A stretch of DNA of 64,000 nucleotides from Oceanospirillum sp048270425 (GTDB lineage: Bacteria; Pseudomonadota; Gammaproteobacteria; Pseudomonadales; Halomonadaceae), in the NCBI GenBank assembly GCA_048270425.1, contig JBLWSY010000003.1, positions 1 through 64,000 of the forward strand, given 5' to 3'. Within the stretch, counting starts at the first letter, position 1. Every line of letters starts with the position of its first letter. The position numbers and the translations under genes were made by a program. Shown one piece after another: positions 45,569-53,327 of the stretch. Below the pieces are notes generated by a model. The model made no database searches and was not told where the DNA came from. It saw only the letters and a list, made by a program, of their open reading frames with translations.

Positions 45569-46500
45569 CGGCCTTGCTAGTTCGACGCTTATTACAACTG
45601 CTGGCCGTTTCCTGGGGAGTAGGCACGCTAACCTTTATTCTGATGCGGGCCTTACCGGGTGATATGGCCTACCGCATTGCCGCGGGTCGCTACGGAATGG
45701 ATGCCGTTGACTCTAAGGCCGCAGAATCCGTGCGTGCAGAGCTGGGACTGGATCAGAACGCCTTTGTTGCTTACTGGCAATGGCTGACCGATCTCTTGTC
45801 CTGGAATCTCGGAAACTCCCTAGTTAGCGGAGCCTCCGTCTCGCAAGAGATCTGGCATATGCTGCAGCACTCTGTACTGCTGGCACTTGCAGGCACCCTG
45901 CTTGCAGCTGTTATCGCTATTCCATTGGGCCTTGCCAGTGCGTATTGGGGAGGATGGCTTGACCGCCTGATGTTAGCCTGCTCAACCGCCATGCGTGCTG
46001 TGCCCGTGTTTGTTATTGGTCTGCTGGCAATGATTGTGTTCGCTCTGGAATGGCAGATCTTTCCCGTAGCAGGCTTTGGTACACCAGCCCATCTTGTATT
46101 ACCCGCACTGACACTGGCATTAAGCCTGGCAGCGGTATCTAACAGGGTTGTTCACACAGAAGCAAAACGAGTCTTCGATAGCGAGTTCTTTGAATTTGCC
46201 CGCACCCGGGGCTTTACGCCCTGGCAGGCATTTCGTCATCACGGCATACGGAACATTGCCGTGCCCGTTGTCGCTTTCTTCGGTATCCAGTTACTGACTC
46301 TGATTGAAGGCGTTGTCATGGTTGAATCACTCTTTTCCTGGCCGGGAATCGGGCATGGCCTGGCTCACGCAATTTTCGCCCGGGATATCCCTGTTATTCA
46401 GGGGGCCGCGCTAATGATGAGCATGCTGTTTGTGATCATGAACACCCTGGTCGATATCGCCTGCTATTACCTTGACCCACGAGGAGGGCGTCTGGCATGA
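45565..46500 (+). CDS. ABC transporter permease, DppB/NikB type
   Basis: First inner-membrane channel subunit of the importer, 311 residues from the ATG at 45565, which overlaps the previous stop as ATGA. It begins with the typical membrane segment LLQLLAVSWGVGTLTFILMRALPGD and has about six membrane segments. The ATPase-contact loop is EFFEFARTRGFTPWQAFRHHGIRN near 208-231. Translation is coupled to the binding protein and to the next permease. Confidence 0.88.
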   Translation: MTALLVRRLLQLLAVSWGVGTLTFILMRALPGDMAYRIAAGRYGMDAVDSKAAESVRAELGLDQNAFVAYWQWLTDLLSWNLGNSLVSGASVSQEIWHMLQHSVLLALAGTLLAAVIAIPLGLASAYWGGWLDRLMLACSTAMRAVPVFVIGLLAMIVFALEWQIFPVAGFGTPAHLVLPALTLALSLAAVSNRVVHTEAKRVFDSEFFEFARTRGFTPWQAFRHHGIRNIAVPVVAFFGIQLLTLIEGVVMVESLFSWPGIGHGLAHAIFARDIPVIQGAALMMSMLFVIMNTLVDIACYYLDPRGGRLA

Positions 46501-47345
46501 GCATCCCTACCGCAACGCCTATGCGACTCTCATTATCTGCCGTATTCAGAAACCTCTCTATGGCACAGAAAAGCGGCATCACCATCCTGTTGCTTCTTAT
46601 TCTCTACGCCCTATTGGGCCCTATGCTGCTTGAGGGAGACAGTTATTCCCAGAATTTGAGTGCCATCCTCATGGCTCCTAATGGCGATTATTGGCTGGGT
46701 ACGGACCATTTTGGCCGCAATATGTGGATTCGGCTGGCAGAAGCACTGCAACTCTCACTGCTGATGGCCGCATTATGCGTTGTCACCTCCTCTGTTATCG
46801 GCATCACGCTGGGCGTACTGGCAGCAACCTCTGCCCCCTGGCTTGATCGTGCTCTGGGCGGACTTGTATCGATCATTTTGGCTTTACCCGGACTGGTACT
46901 GGTACTGATCTTTGCGGCCATCGTCCCAGGCTCCTTTCTGATTCTGTATCTGGCAATCTCTCTGATTCAATGGATTGAGTATTTTCGTGTTACCCGGGCG
47001 ATCACCCAGCGGCTGGTTAACTCACCGGAAGTCCAGTCATCCAGATTGATGGGATTTGGCCGCTGGTATCTTTTCAGACGTCACTATTGGCCGGCAATAT
47101 TTCCACAGCTGTTTACTATTGCCGCCTTTGGGGCTGCCAATGCCGTATTAATGATGGCCTCCCTCGGCTTTATTTACGTGGGTATCCAACCGCCAACCGC
47201 AGAACTTGGTCAGATGATTGTCGAGCTATTTCCTCACTACAGCGAAGCACCCTGGCTGCTTGCCCAACCATTAGGCTTGCTGGCCCTGCTGGTATTAGCC
47301 TGCCATCTGATCGCGAAGGGCCGACATAAGGAGACAGTACAGTGA
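46497..47345 (+). CDS. ABC transporter permease, DppC/NikC type
   Basis: Second channel subunit, 282 residues. The ATG at 46497 overlaps the previous stop as ATGA. A cytoplasmic N-terminus of about 25 residues is followed by a membrane segment (SGITILLLLILYALLGPMLL), the family block WLGTDHFGRNMWIRLAEAL near 63-81, further membrane segments and the ATPase-contact loop QSSRLMGFGRWYLFRRHYWPA near 180-200. The coupled order permease-permease-ATPase is typical of peptide/nickel importers. Confidence 0.88.
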   Translation: MSIPTATPMRLSLSAVFRNLSMAQKSGITILLLLILYALLGPMLLEGDSYSQNLSAILMAPNGDYWLGTDHFGRNMWIRLAEALQLSLLMAALCVVTSSVIGITLGVLAATSAPWLDRALGGLVSIILALPGLVLVLIFAAIVPGSFLILYLAISLIQWIEYFRVTRAITQRLVNSPEVQSSRLMGFGRWYLFRRHYWPAIFPQLFTIAAFGAANAVLMMASLGFIYVGIQPPTAELGQMIVELFPHYSEAPWLLAQPLGLLALLVLACHLIAKGRHKETVQ

Positions 47346-48745
47346 GCCTGATCAAAACCCATCAACTGTCCGTCTATGTGGGCAATCAATGCTTATTGTC
47401 CCCCATCAGCGTTGAACTGAAAGCAGGCGAGCGCCTGACGATTCTGGGACAGACAGGTTCCGGAAAGAGCTTGTTAGCTCAGGCGATTATGGGAAACCTG
47501 CCCAGGGAATTGAGCACCCGTGGAGAGTTAACGCTGTTCGGTAAAAGCTTTAATACCAAACAACGACAAGCCCTTTGGGGAAAACAGCTGAGCATCCTGC
47601 CCCAGGAACCCTGGAACTCACTAGACCCGTTAATCAGCGCCAAAAAGCAGCTGGGCAGAACCTATCAGCTTGTTGCAGGGCAATCGAAAAATGAGTCCCT
47701 GCAGAGCGCAAGGTATGCACTTAGCCAGCAAGGCCTTCAGGCCAGCGAAGATAAAAGGGTTGATCAATTATCCGGCGGTATGGCCCAACGGGTTGCTATT
47801 ACCTGCGCCATGGCTGGTGGGGCCCCCGTCCTGCTGGCCGATGAACCCACCAAAGGCCTGGATGTATCCCGTCGGGATGCCGTGGTACAACAACTTTTAT
47901 CTCAATCCTCCAGAGGTGGGCTGATCACCATTACTCATGATGTCGCTGTCGCCAGACAGATTGGTGGCCGAATGATGGTGATGAAAGAGGGTAAGCTACT
48001 GGAAGAAGGTCAGGCTGATAACATCCTGACCAACCCACAACACGAGTACACCCGACTGCTTATCGATGCAGATCCGGTCAACTGGCCGCAATCTCTGGAT
48101 CAGTTGCCAAGTCCCGCAATGGAAAATAACAGCTCTGATCCGGTCGTCAGCGTTAAGAATCTCGCCATTGGCAGAGGTAACAACACCCTCATCCAGCAAC
48201 TGAACTTTGACCTGCATCGAGGGGAAGTTGTCGGTGTCGTTGGTGACAGCGGCTGTGGAAAAAGCACCCTGGGAGACACCCTGCTGGGCTTAACCCCGGC
48301 AATGGCCGGCAAGGTTCAGCGCCACTACAGAGACGAACCCCATCGCTGGCAAAAACTGTATCAGGACCCCACTGCAGCCGTTTCCCATGCAGTTACTCTT
48401 GGCACTCTGCTGAATGATCTGATAATACGACATAGCATCAATAAAACCCGTGTTGCCCCTTTAATGGAACGCCTGGCTCTCAGTTCGGCTTTGCTTAACC
48501 GTCATGCCGGATCGGTATCCGGTGGCGAGCTTCAACGCTTCTGTTTACTCAGGGCTCTCTTGCTCGACCCAGTGTTTCTCTTTGCCGATGAACCAACGTC
48601 ACGGCTCGACCCCGTCACCACCAAAGAGGTCAGCCAGCTGATTGTGGATATGGCCAGAGAGAGCGGATGCGGCGTCATGCTGGTGAGCCACGACCCAGCA
48701 CTAATCGAAAAACGCTGTGACCGGGTTATCCACCTGTCGACCTAA
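47342..48745 (+). CDS. ABC transporter ATPase with two fused nucleotide-binding domains (NikD-NikE type)
   Basis: Energises the importer. The 467-residue protein starts at a GTG overlapping the previous stop as GTGA. It holds two complete ATPase domains: domain 1 with Walker A GQTGSGKS at 36-43, signature LSGGMAQRV near 141 and Walker B LLADEPTKGLD near 163; domain 2 with GDSGCGKST near 300, signature VSGGELQRF near 392 and LFADEPTSRLD near 414. Related systems usually have two separate ATPases (DppD/F, NikD/E). The usual C-terminal oligopeptide-transport extension with its Cys cluster is missing from both halves. No gene beyond it is in the operon. Confidence 0.88.
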   Translation: MSLIKTHQLSVYVGNQCLLSPISVELKAGERLTILGQTGSGKSLLAQAIMGNLPRELSTRGELTLFGKSFNTKQRQALWGKQLSILPQEPWNSLDPLISAKKQLGRTYQLVAGQSKNESLQSARYALSQQGLQASEDKRVDQLSGGMAQRVAITCAMAGGAPVLLADEPTKGLDVSRRDAVVQQLLSQSSRGGLITITHDVAVARQIGGRMMVMKEGKLLEEGQADNILTNPQHEYTRLLIDADPVNWPQSLDQLPSPAMENNSSDPVVSVKNLAIGRGNNTLIQQLNFDLHRGEVVGVVGDSGCGKSTLGDTLLGLTPAMAGKVQRHYRDEPHRWQKLYQDPTAAVSHAVTLGTLLNDLIIRHSINKTRVAPLMERLALSSALLNRHAGSVSGGELQRFCLLRALLLDPVFLFADEPTSRLDPVTTKEVSQLIVDMARESGCGVMLVSHDPALIEKRCDRVIHLST

Positions 48746-48800
48746 TCAGCCATCGAAAGCACATGCCCGTAAGCGCATCAGTCGTCAAAAATCAAAACCT

Positions 48801-48846
48801 GGCAAGCACTGACAAAACAGCATCGCCTGCTTTGTCAGTGCTTGCC
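48801..48846 (+). terminator. Perfect 16-bp inverted repeat behind the ABC operon
   Basis: Arms GGCAAGCACTGACAAA (48801-48816) and TTTGTCAGTGCTTGCC (48831-48846), fourteen-base loop, 55 bases after the stop codon. No T-run follows, so it is either a U-poor terminator, an mRNA 3'-protecting hairpin or a DNA-level palindrome. Confidence 0.6.
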
Positions 48847-48929
48847 GCTCCCGGGGACAATCAAGATTAATTAAACACTTAAAGTTAATAATCTCTTTCT
48901 CATATTCCGCATCGACACTAATGACAAGC

Positions 48930-48941
48930 GGCAGGCCTGCC
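48930..48941 (+). promoter_or_regulatory. GGCAGGCCTGCC palindrome upstream of the cyclase fusion gene
   Basis: A perfect 12-base palindrome 43 bases before the start codon at 48985, standing out in an otherwise AT-rich leader. It may be an operator; no regulator is assigned. Confidence 0.3.
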
Positions 48942-48984
48942 CCTAAACTGGAAAACTCTTTTCTGGATTAGCAAGTCGTCACCT

Positions 48985-50949
48985 ATGTCTGCCTCACCCT
49001 CTTCTAAATGCGATAAAGCCATCTCATCCTCAAGCAACAAGGCAGATAATCCGTTTCAGCTGAGCTTTAAAAATGAAAGCTCCGTTCCCCTTGATCCCGA
49101 GGAGACCTTGCTGTGTCAGGCACTTAAAGCCGGAATTCCTCACGTTCACGAATGCGGTGGGCAGGGGCGCTGTTCAACCTGCCGGGTTGTGATTGAATCC
49201 GGACAGGAAAACCTGAGCCCTGAGACCGACAAAGAGAAACGCCTGAAAGCCCGAAAACAGCTGCCCGATGAAGTGCGTCTGGCCTGCCAGTGTAAAGCCA
49301 AAGGCTCCGTAAGCCTGCGTCGTGTCATCCGGGATGAAATCGATATCCGAAACGTGCTGGAAAACGGTATTACACCCAGTGCCCGCAACCGCAAGGTGGT
49401 TATTCTTTTTTGCGATATCCGAAACTTCACCGAGTTCAGCCAGCAGCATCTGCCCTACGATATTTCCCATATGCTCAACCGCTACTTTCAAGCCATGGAG
49501 CAGGTCATCCTTCAGCATAAGGGTTATCTGGATAAATATCTGGGGGATGGTTTTATGGCGATTTTCGGACTCGAGGGTCAGTCTCCCTCCGAGTCCTGTT
49601 CCCTTGCGATTCGCGCAGCATTAAAGATGCTGAACACACTGAAAAAGCTGAATGACTATTTTGAAGAAGCCTTTGCTTACCGCTTCCAGATCGGTATAGG
49701 CATTGATTTTGGCCAAGCCTTACTCGGTGAATTTGGCGGGCCGCAGAAACGAAGCTTCACCGCTTTAGGGCCAGCGGTTAACCGCGCTTCCCGTATCGAG
49801 GCGCTGACCAAAACACTGGGAAAAAACCTGCTGATTTCTGATGCGCTATACCAGCAACTGGCAGCCTCTGAAAACCACCTGAACGAACAGATTCTGAACC
49901 GGTATTTTCAACAATCCGATCTGGTTTCACTGAAAGGAATCAGAGAGGCTGTTCGTGTCTGGCTATTTTCTGACGCCCCTTCAGCGCAACCTTCAAAAGA
50001 CAGCCAAACAGCATTCAATAAGATATCCTCAACAGTAAGCCTGTCTCAGACAAATGCTGACATTCACTCTCATCAGACAACCGACGATTTTTCCGACCCG
50101 GAGCCTCTCAGTATGGATTTTGAAGTAGACAATCTGGCCGAAGTGATCGGCAGTCCTGCCATTGCCGTTGTTGCCGCCTACGATCCAACAGGACAAAGCG
50201 ATACCATCGATATGGCTATCGCTAAAGTCAGTTTCCACGATGATAACCATCTGACGTTGAATCTTCCCCTGGGCCATAAATTCGACAAAGGAGATCTGCT
50301 GACCATTCACCTGGATAACCGTACCGGGGTTGATGAATATGATGCGGAGCTGAGAGTTTTTCGAAGCTCCTATAAAGGACAAGTCAGAGCCGTAGCCGGT
50401 AATCAGCTCACCGTGGATTACCGCGAATTTAGTTTAGTGCATGGTATAGCCGAAGTTCTCGGGCTAAGAAAACCGGGCTATCAGTACCCTGCCGATGACA
50501 GGACAATGCAGGAATTGCCTGTCACCCCACTAACAAAACTGCCAACTTTTAACACCGATGAATACAGTAATAAGATCGGAGTTCTGGTCACCCGAACCCC
50601 GGAACAGCCCCACACCACAGTGATGGCATTTTTATCCACAACGGAAGACGACATCTTTATTATCTCCTTCCCTTCTACCTTCAAAGTGCAACAACTGCAG
50701 AGGGATAACCGTTGCTGTTTCGCCATCGACCAGCGCGCCAGCTTCACCTTTGAGAACGCCATCGAGTGGAACTATGTCCTGATCGACGCCATCGCTTATG
50801 AGGTTCCGGAAAAACATCCGCTTTATCAGCCGGTTAAGGCCGCCTTTATCGATAAAAACCCCTGGGAAGTTGCGTTTTTCTCAGACCCGAATGTGCGCCT
50901 GTACCATCTGAAATGTCAGTCAACCTTCTGCCCCGCCAGAGGCGCGTAG
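48985..50949 (+). CDS. Ferredoxin domain-class III nucleotidyl cyclase-split-barrel fusion protein
   Basis: Predicted cytoplasmic 654-residue signalling protein; no signal or membrane segment. Residues 25-118 are a 2Fe-2S ferredoxin domain with Cys57, Cys63, Cys66 and Cys101 (spacing CX5CX2C). Residues 135-330 are a class III cyclase domain: metal aspartates Asp144 (LFCDIRNFTEF) and Asp188 (YLGDGFMAIFG), Lys184 and Thr259 at the base-selecting positions (a class IIIb, adenylyl-type pairing), Asn266 and Arg270 in AVNRASR. A polar linker (330-375) leads to an unassigned beta-rich domain (380-500) and a region at 525-645 resembling the pyridoxamine-phosphate-oxidase split barrel, usually an FMN or heme binder. 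All catalytic residues look intact. The arrangement suggests redox control of cAMP production. The chemoreceptor follows after 251 bases. No clear ribosome site is seen. Confidence 0.82.
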   Translation: MSASPSSKCDKAISSSSNKADNPFQLSFKNESSVPLDPEETLLCQALKAGIPHVHECGGQGRCSTCRVVIESGQENLSPETDKEKRLKARKQLPDEVRLACQCKAKGSVSLRRVIRDEIDIRNVLENGITPSARNRKVVILFCDIRNFTEFSQQHLPYDISHMLNRYFQAMEQVILQHKGYLDKYLGDGFMAIFGLEGQSPSESCSLAIRAALKMLNTLKKLNDYFEEAFAYRFQIGIGIDFGQALLGEFGGPQKRSFTALGPAVNRASRIEALTKTLGKNLLISDALYQQLAASENHLNEQILNRYFQQSDLVSLKGIREAVRVWLFSDAPSAQPSKDSQTAFNKISSTVSLSQTNADIHSHQTTDDFSDPEPLSMDFEVDNLAEVIGSPAIAVVAAYDPTGQSDTIDMAIAKVSFHDDNHLTLNLPLGHKFDKGDLLTIHLDNRTGVDEYDAELRVFRSSYKGQVRAVAGNQLTVDYREFSLVHGIAEVLGLRKPGYQYPADDRTMQELPVTPLTKLPTFNTDEYSNKIGVLVTRTPEQPHTTVMAFLSTTEDDIFIISFPSTFKVQQLQRDNRCCFAIDQRASFTFENAIEWNYVLIDAIAYEVPEKHPLYQPVKAAFIDKNPWEVAFFSDPNVRLYHLKCQSTFCPARGA

Positions 50950-50967
50950 GTATTCCACAGGTTATGT

Positions 50968-50994
50968 CCACAGCGGGCCTGAACCCGCCTGTGG
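50968..50994 (+). terminator. Hairpin after the cyclase fusion gene
   Basis: Stem CCACAG (50968-50973) with CTGTGG (50989-50994) continued by CGGG/CCCG with one bulged C. It starts 18 bases after the stop codon. No T-run follows. Its right arm opens the 22-bp motif that is repeated behind the chemoreceptor gene. Confidence 0.45.
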
Positions 50995-51010
50995 ATAAGC
51001 TGGAGATAAC
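50989..51010 (+). repeat. 22-bp duplicated motif, copy 1 (contains a TTATCCACA DnaA-box-like core)
   Basis: This 22-base stretch matches 53101-53122 at 21 of 22 positions, the one difference being A versus C at position 16. Positions 50990-50998 read TGTGGATAA, the complement of the consensus DnaA box TTATCCACA. Confidence 0.8.
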
Positions 51011-51200
51011 CCGATCAACTGTAGTCTTTATGCCATCTGGCGAAGACTGATTATTTTTTGATCAGAAAACCACACCGATAAAACACTGCTCCCCGTCAAC
51101 GACCTGTCACCCAACTGTCATCAAAACACCCTATCCAACCTGATATAAAAAGCGGTTTACCCCTTTCACTTCAACATATGGAAATGGAGAAAATTGCCGC

Positions 51201-53072
51201 ATGAGCATTCGCCTCAGGTTTAACCTGCTGATGACAGCAACTGTATTAGGCCTTAGCCTCATCATGGCGCTGCTTTACTACACCCAGCAACAACTGGCGG
51301 AATTTAATACTCTGGAAACCGAACTGTCCCAAAGCCGTGCAGATCTTCTGATGCTGAAAGGCTATGAGCAGGCATTTATCTATAGCAACAACGAAACAGC
51401 ATCCAGCGAACTGCAAAAGAAGAGCCAGCAACTGGAACAACAACTGATCAACCTAAGCAATCGCTTTGATGCAAAAGATCTAAACCGTGAGAGCCTGCAA
51501 CAAGCCATCAGCACAATTCGGGAGCATCGTAAAAGCTTCAGCCAGCTGCAGAACGAAAAGCAGCAATTAGGGCTTACACCCACAACCGGAATGTACGGCC
51601 AGCTACGGAGCGCCGTTCACCGGGTGGAGAAACGACTGAAGACAGAAGAGAAGATTGCACTAAGTGCATCTATGCTGATGCTTCGCCGGCACGAAAAAGA
51701 CTTTATGCTTCGGGGACAAGACAAGTATGTCGACAAATTCCAACAGCAGATTGCCCAGTTCCGACAAGAGCTCAATCAGGAAAACCTGACAACTGACTCA
51801 AAACAGCAAATACTCCATGACATAACACTCTATCAGGCAAGCTTTCTTGAGTTTGTAGAAACAGCCAGGGTGGTTGGCCTGAACCAAAATACAGGAGCGA
51901 TTGGCGCACTTAACGAAGCCTCACTGGCAGCATCCGATCAGCTGGCCACGACGCTCAATCTCAGCCATCAGGAAATCGCCGACAAAATTAACCAGCAAAC
52001 CCAACATAGCCTGCTGCTTGCTCTTCTCTTTGTCATCACGTTATTGATCGGTTTATACACCTTGGCAAGACGAGTGGTCAGCCGCATTAACAATCTGGTT
52101 AAACACCTTGATGAAATAGCCAATGGCAATGCCGATTTAAGCGTACGCCTGCATAGCCAATCACAGGATGAGCTGGGCCAGATGGCCCATGCCTTTAATC
52201 GCTTTGTCAGCCGAATCGGTGACAGCATCAAGTCAGCCATCGATGCAGCCGGTCAATTGGACAGCTCTGCCGGAGAGCTGCAACAAAGTGCAGAATCAAC
52301 CCTTCACGTGGCAAGCAAACAGCAGCAACTGCTGCTAAAACTCAACAAAGCATTAGAGTCCACAGGACAAGGCTCCCACCAGGTGCAGCAACAGATCAGC
52401 CTGGCACAGCGCACAATGCAACAGGTAAGCGGCAAGACCAATACGATCAGCAGGCTCGCAAAAGATAGCAGTCAATCGACTCATATATTAGCCGATGAGA
52501 TTCGTGAAACCTGCCTGCACATTGAGCAACTCAGTCATGACAGCCAAACAATCAATGAAGTGATGGTCAGTATTAGTGAAATTGCCTCGCAAACGAACCT
52601 ACTGGCACTTAATGCTGCCATTGAAGCCGCAAGAGCAGGAGAACAAGGCCGCGGCTTTGCAGTGGTAGCCGATGAAGTAAGATCACTTGCAGAGAAAACC
52701 CAGCAATCAACCGAACAGATCCAATCACAGATCATTAACCTGCAACACAGAACTGCTGAAGCCAGCCTCAGCATGCAGACGACCCTAAGCACAACAGATG
52801 CACAGCTGGGCCAGTCAGCCCATATCAGCGAGGTATTCAGTGATATTGATAACGACTTCATCAGCCTCAGCCAGCAAAATAATGAAGTCGAGAAGCTCAG
52901 CCAGCAGCAACTACACAGAATATCGGACGCGGAGGAACAATTAGGTCAGGTACTGGCTCAGATCGAACACAACCTATCCGCCGCAGAACAAACCCGTAAC
53001 GCCAGCAAGCAGCTCTTCCAGTTATCCAAAAAACTTCAGCAGGAAATGGGGGCTTTTGCAGGCACTGCCTAA
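51201..53072 (+). CDS. Methyl-accepting chemotaxis protein
   Basis: Membrane chemoreceptor of 623 residues. A membrane segment at about 8-27 and another at 269-288 enclose a long all-helical periplasmic sensor (about 30-268); its MLRRHEKDFMLRG element near 160-171 recalls the helical bimodular (HBM) type, which in McpS binds organic acids. HAMP follows at about 289-342 and the signalling tip EIASQTNLLALNAAIEAARAGE-like hairpin is at about 460-482. No C-terminal CheR-binding pentapeptide is present. GGAG precedes the start by eleven bases. Ligand unknown. Confidence 0.92.
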   Translation: MSIRLRFNLLMTATVLGLSLIMALLYYTQQQLAEFNTLETELSQSRADLLMLKGYEQAFIYSNNETASSELQKKSQQLEQQLINLSNRFDAKDLNRESLQQAISTIREHRKSFSQLQNEKQQLGLTPTTGMYGQLRSAVHRVEKRLKTEEKIALSASMLMLRRHEKDFMLRGQDKYVDKFQQQIAQFRQELNQENLTTDSKQQILHDITLYQASFLEFVETARVVGLNQNTGAIGALNEASLAASDQLATTLNLSHQEIADKINQQTQHSLLLALLFVITLLIGLYTLARRVVSRINNLVKHLDEIANGNADLSVRLHSQSQDELGQMAHAFNRFVSRIGDSIKSAIDAAGQLDSSAGELQQSAESTLHVASKQQQLLLKLNKALESTGQGSHQVQQQISLAQRTMQQVSGKTNTISRLAKDSSQSTHILADEIRETCLHIEQLSHDSQTINEVMVSISEIASQTNLLALNAAIEAARAGEQGRGFAVVADEVRSLAEKTQQSTEQIQSQIINLQHRTAEASLSMQTTLSTTDAQLGQSAHISEVFSDIDNDFISLSQQNNEVEKLSQQQLHRISDAEEQLGQVLAQIEHNLSAAEQTRNASKQLFQLSKKLQQEMGAFAGTA

Positions 53073-53079
53073 TTTATTT

Positions 53080-53106
53080 CCACAGCCAAACTGAGCCAGG
53101 CTGTGG
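53080..53106 (+). terminator. Hairpin after the chemoreceptor gene
   Basis: Eight-base-pair stem CCACAGCC (53080-53087) with GGCTGTGG (53099-53106), eleven-base loop, seven bases after the stop codon. As with the hairpin at 50968-50994, no T-run follows. Confidence 0.45.
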
Positions 53107-53122
53107 ATAAGCTGGCGATAAC
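53101..53122 (+). repeat. 22-bp duplicated motif, copy 2 (DnaA-box-like core)
   Basis: Second copy of the motif at 50989-51010, 21 of 22 identical, with TGTGGATAA at 53102-53110. In both places the first six bases are the right arm of a gene-end hairpin and the following sixteen lie outside it, so shared hairpin function does not explain the whole identity. Confidence 0.8.
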
Positions 53123-53327
53123 TGCAGCTAACATAGAACAGCCGTTAGCTGCAGAAAGTTGTTCGTTTTTTGAACAGCTGTCAAACCGCCTGCCTCATTA
53201 CAAGACAAACGCTTTCCGGTATCATTGCGGGCTAATTAAAAGTGCTCAAACAGCCCGTTTACTGCAGATCAGCTACGGCTGAAATCACCCTATTTTTGAT
53301 ACCAGAAACCACAGGAACTCTTGTCCC

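Noticed and set aside
51074..51081. ACCGATAA upstream of the chemoreceptor gene as a FliA (sigma-28) -10 element
   Set aside because: The -10 matches well, but the expected TAAA-type -35 element is not present about 15 bases upstream.
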